From the NCBI RefSeq assembly GCF_003265365.1, contig NZ_AUPM01000046.1:54588-118587 (forward strand): DNA of 64,000 bases, read 5' to 3'. This DNA is from Petrotoga sp. 9PW.55.5.1. GTDB taxonomy: Bacteria; Thermotogota; Thermotogae; Petrotogales; Petrotogaceae. A program made the position numbers and the translations under genes. Below the pieces are notes generated by a model. It did not search any database. It was not told the DNA's origin and saw only the letters and a list, made by a program, of their open reading frames with translations. The stretch's first letter is position 1. Every line of letters starts with the position of its first letter. Below are positions 1 through 8,117 of the stretch, piece after piece.

Positions 1-38
1 TTTGCTTTTAACAAATTGAAAATCCAATTCAAAAGCAA
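1..38. repeat. Nested inverted repeat (hairpin) at left edge
   Basis: TTGCTTTT at 2-9 is the perfect reverse complement of AAAAGCAA at 31-38. Inside it AATTG at 14-18 pairs with CAATT at 25-29. The transcript in either direction would fold into a two-tier hairpin. It lies next to the GC-richer hairpin element at 39-78 and probably belongs to the same repeat cluster downstream of polC. No coding potential is seen. Confidence 0.6.
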
Positions 39-91
39 CTACCCCGTCTGTGACAATAATCGTCACAGCCACCCCTTCAAAAAGGGGAATT
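39..91 (-). repeat. Palindromic element with conserved arms and a variable hairpin
   Basis: Read on the minus strand, the arm AAGGGGTGG is followed by a perfect 7-bp hairpin (CTGTGAC / GTCACAG, 7-nt loop, positions 48-68) and then the arm ACGGGGTAG. A second hairpin is formed by CCCCTT at 72-77 and AAGGGG at 82-87. The same two arms recur at 63946-63986 around a hairpin of different sequence, so the arms are conserved and the stem is not. This looks like an extragenic palindromic repeat family. It may act as a terminator or mRNA stabiliser for polC, but that is inference. Confidence 0.7.
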
Positions 92-93
92 AA

Positions 94-145
94 ACCTCCA
101 AAGTAGTTTTGTAATTTTTATTAATTACGTGTCTACTTTGGAGGT
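94..145. repeat. Long two-tier inverted repeat
   Basis: The 13-bp outer arms ACCTCCAAAGTAG (94-106) and CTACTTTGGAGGT (133-145) are perfectly complementary. An inner 6-bp stem GTAATT/AATTAC lies between them, separated by short internal loops (TTTT and GTGT). The symmetry is too long to be accidental in AT-rich sequence. It could be a strong RNA hairpin or a mobile-element end. The flanking AGGGGAATT motifs at 83-91 and 158-166 suggest it was inserted inside the surrounding repeat. Confidence 0.65.
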
Positions 146-200
146 ATCATATCATAGAAGGGGAATTTATGTTTAATTCAAAATCAGCTCTCTTTCTTGT

Positions 201-256
201 GACCACACCCCAGCCGCGATAAAAACTTCACATCATATCCTCTCAAGAAGAGAATT
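201..256 (-). repeat. Degenerate copy of the palindromic element, abutting polC
   Basis: On the minus strand, AATTCTCTTCTTGAGAGGAT followed about 25 bases later by GGGGTGTGGT resembles a decayed version of the consensus seen at 39-91 (AATTCCCCTT, GAAGGGGTGG, hairpin, ACGGGGTAG). Its first bases overlap the polC stop codon. Bases 146-200 between this copy and the long inverted repeat show no gene. The alignment was made by eye, so confidence is low. Confidence 0.35.
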
Positions 257-3147
257 CAAAGTGTAATTATTTCATCAATATATACTTGTTTTTCTCTTTT
301 TTTTGTTATTTTTTCAGCACTTTTATCACCTATATTTTTAACTTTTTTTAGAGGAATTCTTAAATATCTTCCTTCTATTTTAAAGGTATTTGCTTCACTT
401 TTGTAAAGATCAGCTCTTAAAAAATCATATCCTCTTTTTCTCATCTCATAAGCGGTTTTAAGTGTGGAATAAAAATTAGATTCTTCATAATTGTGCTGAT
501 ATTCGTTTTTTGATAATTTTTTTATTTCGTTTAGTGTTGAATCTTCATCCATTATTATATCGATATCAAAAAATCTTCCTCTAACTGTGAAGTATACACT
601 GTAAAATTCAAGTGGATAGTAAAGCTTATAATATGCTATCTTATATGCCATTATCATATAAGCGATTGCGTGAGCCTTTGGGAATAAATAATGAATTTTT
701 TTTAGAGAATCAAGGTACCAGTTTGGAGCTTTTGAATTTTTTATCGCATTTAACTCTTCATCTGTAAGTGCCTTACCTTTTCTTACTTTTTCCATAATTT
801 GAAACGCTGTTTTAGCTTCTACACCGAAGTGCTCCAACATGATTAATATGTCATCTCTGCAACTAACGATTTGTTTTATATCTGCCATGTTTTTAAAAAC
901 TATTTCCCTAGCGTTATTGAACCATATATTTGTACCATGAGCCAGTGAGTTAGTTCTACATAGGTCGTAGAAAGTTTTTGGTTTTGTTTCACTGAGCATT
1001 TTATGAGAAAACGGTGTCCAGACTTCTGGAACTCCCAGAGTTCCTATTTCCGTGTTTATATCAGAAAGATCTACACCAAGTTCTTTTGTGGAAGCAAAGA
1101 GCGAAAGAACCTTCTCATCATTCATCGTTATATTGTTATAATTATAATCTGTTAAGTCTCTAAGCATTTTTAAAAAAGTTGGGCCATCATGAGATAAAAC
1201 ATCTATTTTCAAAAGATCATTTTCTAAGACTTTAAAGTCATAGTGAGTAGTAACGATTCCTATTTCTGGGGAGTTAGCTGAGTATTGATATGGAGTAAAA
1301 TCATGAACATCATACTCTTTTGGAATTACTATCATTGCTGAAGGGTGCTGACCTGTATTCAATTTTACTCCTTTGATTCTTTGGGAAACCCATATTAGTT
1401 GTGCTAAATTCATCTCTTCGTTTTTGAAATAGTTGTAGGCAATTTTTAAAGCATTATATCTCGATATTGTACTTATTGTTCCTGCTTTGTAGCAGCGGTC
1501 TTGTCCAAACTTTTTTTCCAAAAATCTTTGCATTTCGTTGAAGATATCGGCAGAAAAGTTAATGTCTATATCTGGGATCTTTTCTCCGGAGTATCCCATG
1601 AAAACTTCAAAACTGATGTTATGACCATCCGAACTTAAAATAAAATCGCATTTTGGGCATCCTTTTTCTTTTAAATCAAATCCACTCAAATTAAGATCTT
1701 CACTGAATTCTATATAGCCACATCTTCGACAGTAATAATGCGGAGGTAGTGGATTAACTTCTGTTATACCTAAAAGGAAAGCCACAAAAGAAGATCCTAC
1801 TGAACCTCTTGATCCTATAGGGTATCCAATTTCAAGTGATTTCTTTGCCATTTCTGCTGATGTAAGAAATATTACTGAGTATCCATTTCCTATTATGCTG
1901 CTTAATTCCTTTTCAATTCGTTCAATAATTTTATGATGTAATTTTTCACCATATATCTTTTTAGCGTTTAAATATACCGTTTCTTTCAAGTTTTTATCGA
2001 TTTTAGGAATTTTTGGCACTTTCAACTTAAAATCAAAAGGTGCAATTTGTTCTATCTCATCTGCAATTTTATTTGTATTTTTTACTACTATTTCTTTGGC
2101 TATCCCTCTTTTTTTGAAAATTTTAATGGCTTCATCCAACATTTCCGAGGTATTTCTTAAATAGTTTATATTTTGACTAGGTTTTTTTGGATTGTTTTTG
2201 TTAGAGGTTCCAATTATCATGGCATCTAGATATTCTTTATCTTCTTTCATTAAATAATGTACATCTCCAGACATTACAAGAGGTTTTTTAAGATTTTTAG
2301 AAAGTTTATATATTGTATTAGAAAAATCAATTATTTTAGATCTTTTTAAGTTTAAATCGTTGTAGCAATCTATTGGGAAAATTTCTATATAATCAAAAAA
2401 AGAAATCCAATCATTTAAATTATCTGATGGAAGATTGTTTAAATAGCTGTACAACAAAAATCCATCCAATGAAGAACCAATCAACAACCCTTCCCTTAAG
2501 TTTTTTAAATCAGAAAACGATATTACCGCTTTTTTATTTACAACGTTCATATGAGATATAGTTATTATTCTGTATAGATTTTTTAATCCTTCTTTATTTT
2601 TAACCAATACGTTTATGTTTTTTGTTATACCTTTTTTCCCTTCATGTACGTTCAATTCACACCCGAATATCGCTTTAATTCCTTTCTTTTTTGCATATTC
2701 GTAAAAATATGGAATAATATGAATATTTTCATTATCGGTTATAGCGACCGCTTTTTGCCCATAATAAGAAATTTGGTCCACTAACTCTTGCATATCTAAA
2801 ATTGAAGTTTTTGTACTCATCTTTGAATGCGTGTGAAGTTCAACTCTTTTATCAACAGAAAGATCATGGTTTATTATTGGAACCGCTGGTTTTATTTTTT
2901 CAATATTTAAATAAAAAGTTCCTAATTCGATATCGTATTCTAACCTACCTTCAAATCTAAACCATTTGCCTTTTGTTAATTCATTTTCGGATTTACAAAT
3001 AAAAGAATAAGTGTAATCAGTTATAATTAGGGAATAAATACCTTTATTTTCCTCAATACGGAATATCTTACCTTTTATGCTTATTTGCTTATTTTGAAAC
3101 TCAGATTCCCTACCTTTTATCTCTAAAAGATTTTCAAAACAGTACAT
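256..3147 (-). CDS. polC: DNA polymerase III alpha subunit, PolC type, without exonuclease domain
   Basis: Replicative-type DNA polymerase of the C family. An OB-fold segment (about residues 20-90) is followed by a PHP domain opening with HTH at 105-107. The PHP domain runs straight on at about residue 167 without the roughly 180-residue DEDD 3'-5' exonuclease normally inserted there. The zinc-binding cysteines (YCRRC and CPKC, 472-500) are present, as are the palm motif PDIDINFS (catalytic D526 and D528) and KID (D649). The thumb/finger motif LFPKAHAIAY is also kept. At 963 residues it is much shorter than usual PolC (about 1370-1440). The second PHP motif reads TDNEN where TDHGN is expected. 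The C-terminus stops about 35 residues before the usual family end, at a repeat. ATG 3147 has a GGGGG ribosome-binding site. It is probably still a polymerase but without proofreading; another PolC or DnaE elsewhere may do replication. Confidence 0.88.
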   Translation of the reverse strand: MYCFENLLEIKGRESEFQNKQISIKGKIFRIEENKGIYSLIITDYTYSFICKSENELTKGKWFRFEGRLEYDIELGTFYLNIEKIKPAVPIINHDLSVDKRVELHTHSKMSTKTSILDMQELVDQISYYGQKAVAITDNENIHIIPYFYEYAKKKGIKAIFGCELNVHEGKKGITKNINVLVKNKEGLKNLYRIITISHMNVVNKKAVISFSDLKNLREGLLIGSSLDGFLLYSYLNNLPSDNLNDWISFFDYIEIFPIDCYNDLNLKRSKIIDFSNTIYKLSKNLKKPLVMSGDVHYLMKEDKEYLDAMIIGTSNKNNPKKPSQNINYLRNTSEMLDEAIKIFKKRGIAKEIVVKNTNKIADEIEQIAPFDFKLKVPKIPKIDKNLKETVYLNAKKIYGEKLHHKIIERIEKELSSIIGNGYSVIFLTSAEMAKKSLEIGYPIGSRGSVGSSFVAFLLGITEVNPLPPHYYCRRCGYIEFSEDLNLSGFDLKEKGCPKCDFILSSDGHNISFEVFMGYSGEKIPDIDINFSADIFNEMQRFLEKKFGQDRCYKAGTISTISRYNALKIAYNYFKNEEMNLAQLIWVSQRIKGVKLNTGQHPSAMIVIPKEYDVHDFTPYQYSANSPEIGIVTTHYDFKVLENDLLKIDVLSHDGPTFLKMLRDLTDYNYNNITMNDEKVLSLFASTKELGVDLSDINTEIGTLGVPEVWTPFSHKMLSETKPKTFYDLCRTNSLAHGTNIWFNNAREIVFKNMADIKQIVSCRDDILIMLEHFGVEAKTAFQIMEKVRKGKALTDEELNAIKNSKAPNWYLDSLKKIHYLFPKAHAIAYMIMAYKIAYYKLYYPLEFYSVYFTVRGRFFDIDIIMDEDSTLNEIKKLSKNEYQHNYEESNFYSTLKTAYEMRKRGYDFLRADLYKSEANTFKIEGRYLRIPLKKVKNIGDKSAEKITKKREKQVYIDEIITL

Positions 3148-3179
3148 ATATGTCCCCCTTTATTATACATATATATATT

Positions 3180-3208
3180 ATTATACATAATTTTACTTAC
3201 AATGTCTA
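3180..3208 (-). promoter_or_regulatory. Likely sigma-70 promoter for polC
   Basis: On the minus strand, TAGACA (3208-3203) is followed by a 17-base spacer and a perfect TATAAT (3185-3180). This lies about 32 bases upstream of the polC start codon. It matches the consensus at 11 of 12 positions. No operator is visible. Confidence 0.6.
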
Positions 3209-3252
3209 GAAATTATAAAAATTTTTATAAAAATTTAAAGGGGATTTTTTAA

Positions 3253-3282
3253 TTGACAAGTTCTGAAGTTATGTTGTATAAT
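3253..3282 (+). promoter_or_regulatory. Consensus promoter of tRNA-Val
   Basis: A perfect TTGACA (3253-3258) and a perfect TATAAT (3277-3282) are separated by 18 bases. They lie 11 bases upstream of the tRNA 5' end, so transcription would start almost at the mature tRNA end. This is the strongest promoter seen in the window. Confidence 0.85.
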
Positions 3283-3293
3283 ATAGAAAGATT

Positions 3294-3368
3294 GGGCGCT
3301 TAGCTCAGTGGGAGAGCGTCTGCTTCACGCGCAGAAGGCCGTAGGTTCAAACCCTACAGCGCCCACCA
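3294..3368 (+). tRNA. tRNA-Val (anticodon CAC)
   Basis: A complete cloverleaf is seen. The 7-bp acceptor stem is GGGCGCT (3294-3300) with AGCGCCC (3358-3364), followed by discriminator A and an encoded CCA. The D-arm contains AGCTCAGTGGGAGAGC. The anticodon stem TCTGC/GCAGA encloses loop TTCACGC, giving anticodon CAC, which reads GUG valine codons. The T-arm carries GGTTCAAACC. It stands alone between its own consensus promoter and a hairpin terminator, on the strand opposite to its neighbours. Confidence 0.97.
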
Positions 3369-3371
3369 AAT

Positions 3372-3398
3372 AAAAAAGAGGCTTAAAGCCTCTTTTTT
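3372..3398. terminator. Bidirectional terminator between tRNA-Val and nfo
   Basis: The stem AAAAAAGAGGC / GCCTCTTTTTT has a short loop and an oligo-T tail on both strands. It follows the tRNA directly on the plus strand. On the minus strand it coincides with the nfo stop codon, so one hairpin can end both convergent transcripts. Confidence 0.85.
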
Positions 3399-4257
3399 AT
3401 TTTTTCAAACCTTCAAAAATTTCTTTTATAGTTTTTATGTCTTGACTGTGTTCTGGATCGTCTCCAGGTGTTTCTAATAGCAGTGGAAGTTTATTGAACT
3501 CGTTAAAAGAAAGAAAGGTTTCGAATCCTTTTCTTCCGATGTATCCTTTTGCGATAAATTCATGCCTATCTTTTCCTGCCCCAACTTCATACTTTGAATC
3601 GTTTAAATGTATCATTTTTAATTTCTCTAACCCCATATTCCTTTCAATATCGTTGATTAATCTTTTCACATCATCTTTTTCTCTTATATCATAGTTTGAG
3701 TCAAAACCGTGACATGTGTCGTAAGTTATTCCCAGCCTTTCTTTCCAGTAAGAAGTGTTTATTATTTTTCCTAATTGCTCCATTGAATAACCTATATTAG
3801 ATCCTTTTTTAGCAACGTTTTCTAATAAAACTATAACGTTGGTAGCTTCTACTTCTTTAAAGATTAAATCTAACGCTTTGAGTATTCTATTTATCCCAAA
3901 TTCTTCTCCTTCATTTAAATGACTGCCAGGATGAAAATTATAGTGAATTATCCCTAAATCATTTGTTGCTTTAATTTCTTCTATCATCGTTTTTATTGAT
4001 TTTTCCCATACATCTTCCTTGGGAGAAGCTAAATTTATTAAATAACTAGAATGAACTAAAACATCTTCAAAATTAATGTTTAATTTATTCATATTTTCTT
4101 TGAACCCTTTTACATCATTTTCTTTTAACTTTGTTATCCGCCATACTCTTGGTGAATGAGTAAAGATTTGGAATGTATTTCCACCGATATTTATTGTAAC
4201 TTCAGGCACTTTGCTGAATCCTTTAGATATTTTCATGTGCGCACCAATTTTTAGCAT
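3397..4257 (-). CDS. nfo: Endonuclease IV (AP endonuclease)
   Basis: Cleaves DNA 5' to abasic sites in base-excision repair. The 286-residue length is typical for the family. The expected metal-binding signature of this TIM-barrel enzyme is present: H69, H109 in FHPGSHL, E146 in LLENVA, D180 and H183 in DTCHGF, H217 in HLNDSK, D230/H232 in DRHEFIAKG and E262 in LLETPG. ATG 4257 is preceded by AGGAG. It is the last gene of the minus-strand run asnS-ruvB-yggS-nfo, 18 bases after yggS, and ends in the terminator shared with the tRNA. The enzyme fits a repair role beside ruvB; nth, another repair gene, lies at 36212-36829. Confidence 0.95.
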   Translation of the reverse strand: MLKIGAHMKISKGFSKVPEVTINIGGNTFQIFTHSPRVWRITKLKENDVKGFKENMNKLNINFEDVLVHSSYLINLASPKEDVWEKSIKTMIEEIKATNDLGIIHYNFHPGSHLNEGEEFGINRILKALDLIFKEVEATNVIVLLENVAKKGSNIGYSMEQLGKIINTSYWKERLGITYDTCHGFDSNYDIREKDDVKRLINDIERNMGLEKLKMIHLNDSKYEVGAGKDRHEFIAKGYIGRKGFETFLSFNEFNKLPLLLETPGDDPEHSQDIKTIKEIFEGLKK

Positions 4258-4275
4258 GATATCACTCCTATAAAA

Positions 4276-4962
4276 CTAGACTCGTTTTCCAAAAATTCTA
4301 GTTCCTATCCTTAAGAATGTTGCCCCTTCCTCAATAGCTATTTTATAATCGTTGGTCATCCCCATTGATAATTCTTTTATTGACGGATAACTTTTAATTA
4401 AATCATTTTTTATCTCTCTCAATGTTGAAAATGTATTTCTTATAATGTTTGTATCCTTTGTAAAAGGAGCCATTGTCATAAGCCCAACTACTGAAATGTT
4501 TTTATAGGTTGTAGCCATTTCCAAAAAGTCTTTTAATTGATGTGGAGTTAATCCTGCTTTACTTTCTTCCCCAGATACATTCACTTCTAAAAATATTTTT
4601 TGTGTTTTTTTTATTGATTCTACCCTTTTTTGTATTTCGTCTAGCTCTTTTTTTCTACAAACAGAATGTATGTATTCTGCAATAGGAACTATGTATTTAA
4701 TTTTATTAGTTTGAATTCTTCCCAAGAAATGCCAAGTTATATTTAAATCTTTTAATTGTTTGCATTTATCTATTAATTCTTGAGCCTTATTTTCTCCAAA
4801 ATCTATTTGTTCAACATCGTAAATACTTTTTATATATTCTGATGGAAAATTTTTGGAAACTGCTACCAGTGTGATTTCATCTTTATTTCGTCCACATTTT
4901 TCTGATATTTCTTTTATTTCTTTTTTTAAAGAAAGATAATTTTCTATTAAAAAGTTACTCAT
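4276..4962 (-). CDS. yggS: YggS/PROSC-type pyridoxal-phosphate homeostasis protein
   Basis: A PLP-binding protein of the alanine-racemase fold type III, thought to buffer free pyridoxal phosphate. The lysine that would hold PLP is in [10 protein letters not shown] near the N-terminus. [10 protein letters not shown], the [12 protein letters not shown] motif and the final RIGTRIFG are family hallmarks. The start is taken at ATG 4962, in the overlap ATGAGTAA with the ruvB stop, because GGAG lies 8 bases upstream. A GTG three codons earlier is possible but lacks a ribosome-binding site. It is translationally coupled to ruvB. Confidence 0.92.
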   Translation of the reverse strand: MSNFLIENYLSLKKEIKEISEKCGRNKDEITLVAVSKNFPSEYIKSIYDVEQIDFGENKAQELIDKCKQLKDLNITWHFLGRIQTNKIKYIVPIAEYIHSVCRKKELDEIQKRVESIKKTQKIFLEVNVSGEESKAGLTPHQLKDFLEMATTYKNISVVGLMTMAPFTKDTNIIRNTFSTLREIKNDLIKSYPSIKELSMGMTNDYKIAIEEGATFLRIGTRIFGKRV

Positions 4963-6010
4963 CAACTTCACTCCATAAACTTATGTTCTGTTTTTCAGTT
5001 TTAAAGGGATAATTTAACCTTTGATAAGCTTTTTTTGTAGCAACCCTTCCACGAGGAGTTCTTATTATAAATCCAGATTGTAATAAAAAGGGTTCGTACA
5101 CTTCGCTTATTGAATCTGGTTCTATTCCAATAGAAGAGGCTAAAGCGTTTATTCCTACAGGTCCACCTTCGTAGTTTTCTATTATGGTTCTTAAAATCTT
5201 TCTATCCATTTTATCTAAACCATCTTCGTCCATTTCTAACAATTTCATCGTACTGTACACATCTTCAACTTTTATAATCTTTTTTTTAGAAACTTGGACA
5301 TAATCTCTTACCCTTCTGAGTAGACGATTTGCTATTCTAGGTGTTCCTCTAGATCTTTCTGCCAAAACAATTGAAGCCTCATCTTCTATTTCTATGTTAA
5401 GTAAATCAGAGCTTCTTTTGATAATTTGGGTTAAATCCTCGGGAGTGTAAAAATCAACCTCTAATATTATTCCAAACCTACTTCTTAATGGGGGAGCTAT
5501 AAGTCCCAACCTTGTCGTTGCTCCAACTAATGTGAAAGGTTGTAAATCTATTCTTATAGACCTCGCTGATGGGCCTTTGCCTATTACTATATCAAGTTGA
5601 AAATCTTCCATTGCTGAATACAATATCTCTTCTACTGTTCTATTCAGCCTATGGATTTCGTCTATAAATAATATGTCTCCCTTTTCCAAGTTAGTTAAAA
5701 TAGCAGCAAGATCTCCTGCTTTTTCTATCACAGGACCACTGGTTATTTGAAGGTTAGCACCCATTTCATTAGATATTATGTATGCAAGTGTGGTCTTGCC
5801 TAAACCTGGAGGTCCAGCTAAAATAATATGGTCCATAGCTTCTTTTCGAATTTTTGCAGCTTGGATAGCTACTTTTAACTTTTCTTTTATGTTTTTTTGA
5901 CCTATGAATTCTTCTAAATAATTTGGTCTTAATTTTTTTGCACCATAATCTTCATTTGTTTGAGATGGATCAATTATTCTTTTCTGACTAGTGTTGGTAT
6001 TTTCTGACAT
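4955..6010 (-). CDS. ruvB: Holliday junction branch-migration helicase RuvB
   Basis: The hexameric AAA+ motor that drives branch migration of Holliday junctions with RuvA. At 351 residues it is normal length. Walker A is [12 protein letters not shown], and Walker B is [15 protein letters not shown]. The sensor region [18 protein letters not shown] and the C-terminal winged-helix stretch [15 protein letters not shown] are all present. ATG 6010 follows AAAGGAGT. It lies between asnS and yggS on the minus strand. ruvA and ruvC are not in the window. Confidence 0.97.
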   Translation of the reverse strand: MSENTNTSQKRIIDPSQTNEDYGAKKLRPNYLEEFIGQKNIKEKLKVAIQAAKIRKEAMDHIILAGPPGLGKTTLAYIISNEMGANLQITSGPVIEKAGDLAAILTNLEKGDILFIDEIHRLNRTVEEILYSAMEDFQLDIVIGKGPSARSIRIDLQPFTLVGATTRLGLIAPPLRSRFGIILEVDFYTPEDLTQIIKRSSDLLNIEIEDEASIVLAERSRGTPRIANRLLRRVRDYVQVSKKKIIKVEDVYSTMKLLEMDEDGLDKMDRKILRTIIENYEGGPVGINALASSIGIEPDSISEVYEPFLLQSGFIIRTPRGRVATKKAYQRLNYPFKTEKQNISLWSEVDE

Positions 6011-6031
6011 TAAAAAAACTCCTTTGACAAG

Positions 6032-7336
6032 TTAAGGATATACTCTATATAATGTTCTTGCAAATGGGATTGCTTCTCTTATATGCTCTAATCCACATAT
6101 CCATGCTACTGTCCTTTCTATTCCAAGACCAAATCCACTATGAGGAACACTTCCGTACTTTCTTAAGTCTATATACCATTGATACTGATCAACGGGCAAA
6201 TTAAATTCTTTTAATCTTTCTATCAGTAAACTTTCTTCCCAAATCCTTTCAGACGCTCCTATAATTTCACCATATCCTTCAGGAGCTAGTAAATCATCAC
6301 ATAATACTACATCAGGATTATCTTCATCAGGTTGCATGTAGAAGGCTTTAGCTCTTCGGGGGTACTTTTCTATAAAAACGGGTTTCTCAAACTGAGATGC
6401 TATGGTGCTTTCTTCATCAGCTCCAAAGTCTTCTCCCCATTTTATGTCAAATCCTTTTTTGTTTAAGAACTTGATAGCATCTGTATAGGTTAATCTTTCA
6501 AATGGAACTTCTATCTTTTGGAGTCTGTCAATATTTCTACCAAGTTCAGTTAGATTTTCATTGGCATTTTCTAAGACTCTTTTTACAATAAAGGAAACGA
6601 GTTCTTCCTGTAATCGTATATTATCATCATGCTTGTAAAAAGCAACTTCTGCTTCATTCATCCAAAATTCTATCAAATGTCTTCTGGTTTTTGATTTTTC
6701 TGATCTGAATGTAGGCCCTAAGTTATAAACTTTTCCTAAAGACATTGCTGCCGCTTCCAAATAAAGTTGTCCAGTTTGAGCTAAATAAACTTCTCCATAG
6801 TCAAAGTATTCAAGTTTAAAAGTATTTCCAGCTGACTCACCTATAGATCCTGTAAAAATAGGAGTATCAATTAGTGTAAAATCATTGTTGTTATAAAAAT
6901 CTCTTATAGCTTTTAGTATTTCATTTCTAACTTTTAATATATGAAACTGTCTTCGAGATCTTATCCATAGATGTCGATTATCCATCAAAAAATCTATACC
7001 ATGGTCTTTTTTTGATATGGGATAGTCTTCATTTGGTTCGTGAATTATTTTGAATGATGTTACGTGTAATTCGACGTTTTTAGAGGATCTTTCGTCTTTT
7101 TTTACAACACCTTCCAATATAATACTACTTTCCATCTTGATCTTTCTGATTCTTTCAAACGCCTCATCATCGAAATTCTTTTTTTCAACAACTCCTTGTA
7201 CAATCCCTGTCCCATCTCTTAATTGAAGAAATGCAATTTTTCCACTACTTCTTTTATTCCATACCCATCCTCTAAATTCAACAACCTGTTCTATATGTTC
7301 TTTAAAATCTTTTATATAAACCCATTGTGGATCCAT
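6032..7336 (-). CDS. asnS: Asparaginyl-tRNA synthetase (archaeal type)
   Basis: Class IIb aminoacyl-tRNA synthetase that charges tRNA-Asn. The N-terminal OB-fold anticodon-binding domain (about residues 1-110, FRGWVWNKRSSGKIAFLQLRD) is followed by the class II catalytic core. Motif 2 is FRSEKSKTRRHLIEFWMNEAE and motif 3 is the terminal GFGLGIERTVAWICGL. The length of 434 residues and the overall motif set resemble archaeal-type AsnS. An aspartyl enzyme is less likely because of the IGESAGNTFKLEYF segment, but the AspRS/AsnRS split is hard to settle by eye. ATG 7336 has a GGAGG site 7 bases upstream. Confidence 0.9.
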   Translation of the reverse strand: MDPQWVYIKDFKEHIEQVVEFRGWVWNKRSSGKIAFLQLRDGTGIVQGVVEKKNFDDEAFERIRKIKMESSIILEGVVKKDERSSKNVELHVTSFKIIHEPNEDYPISKKDHGIDFLMDNRHLWIRSRRQFHILKVRNEILKAIRDFYNNNDFTLIDTPIFTGSIGESAGNTFKLEYFDYGEVYLAQTGQLYLEAAAMSLGKVYNLGPTFRSEKSKTRRHLIEFWMNEAEVAFYKHDDNIRLQEELVSFIVKRVLENANENLTELGRNIDRLQKIEVPFERLTYTDAIKFLNKKGFDIKWGEDFGADEESTIASQFEKPVFIEKYPRRAKAFYMQPDEDNPDVVLCDDLLAPEGYGEIIGASERIWEESLLIERLKEFNLPVDQYQWYIDLRKYGSVPHSGFGLGIERTVAWICGLEHIREAIPFARTLYRVYP

Positions 7337-7352
7337 TAAACACCTCCGACTT

Positions 7353-8117
7353 TTATTTCTTTTTTAATTTATTATACTCGTCAGCAACTTCTTTAAAAAA
7401 AGTATCTAGTTCTTCATTTACAATGAAGGCTAATTTTTCTTCAGTCAGGTACCAATTTGACACTTCTCCTTTATTAACAACAATTACCTTTCCTTTTGTT
7501 AAAGAGGGTAACATAGCAGCGGGAACAACTGCTAAGGAAGATCCTAGAACCAGTACTAAATCAGAATGCTTCATCAAATTTTCTGATTCGGTTAAATATT
7601 TAACAGGTTCTCCAAAAAAAACTAGATCAGGTTTTATAACTTCTCCACATTTATCGCATTTTGGAATTTCTTCTATTTCAATTTTCTGATAAATCTCTTG
7701 TTGTGAATATTCTTTTTGACATTTTATACAATGATTTTTCCAACAACCACCATGAATTTCATATACCTTTTTTGAACCAGCCTTTTGATGCAATGAATCG
7801 ATGTTTTGAGTAACTATTCCTTTTAATTTCCCGTCTATCTCTAGTTGAACTAAAAATTTATGTGTGAAGGTGGGTTCGGCTTGAGTAATATAATTTAGAA
7901 ATTTTTTATGAAATTTATAAAATAAAGAAGGATCCTTATAAAAATAATCTATGTCAAAAATTTTTTCTGGATTATCTATCTCCGCTTTTTTATAAATGCC
8001 ATTGGGACCTCTAAAATCAGGTATTCCTGCATTTGTTGACATCCCTGCTCCACTTAATACCGCAATTGAATTAGATTCAATTATTAGTTGAGCCGTTCTT
8101 TTTACTAAATCATTCAT
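7353..8117 (-). CDS. cobB: NAD-dependent protein deacylase, Sir2 family
   Basis: Removes acyl groups from lysine side chains using NAD+. The NAD-binding motif GAGMSTNAGIPDFRGPNGIY starts near residue 20. The catalytic segment TQNIDSLHQKAG is followed by the histidine of YEIHGG, and four zinc cysteines appear as CIKC and CDKC. VLGSSLAVVPAA and VVNKG complete the Rossmann fold. Length is 254 residues. The start overlaps the end of the upstream P-loop gene by 8 bases, so the two are probably translated together. The substrate cannot be told from sequence. Confidence 0.95.
   Translation of the reverse strand: MNDLVKRTAQLIIESNSIAVLSGAGMSTNAGIPDFRGPNGIYKKAEIDNPEKIFDIDYFYKDPSLFYKFHKKFLNYITQAEPTFTHKFLVQLEIDGKLKGIVTQNIDSLHQKAGSKKVYEIHGGCWKNHCIKCQKEYSQQEIYQKIEIEEIPKCDKCGEVIKPDLVFFGEPVKYLTESENLMKHSDLVLVLGSSLAVVPAAMLPSLTKGKVIVVNKGEVSNWYLTEEKLAFIVNEELDTFFKEVADEYNKLKKK

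Noticed and set aside
1..145. IS200/IS605-type transposon end hairpins
   Set aside because: Hairpins fit in general form, but no TnpA/TnpB/IscB gene or target-site pattern is in the window; nothing supports a specific IS family.
1..255. CRISPR-like repeats at the left edge
   Set aside because: The repeats are inverted, not direct, differ in length, and there are no regular spacers or cas genes.
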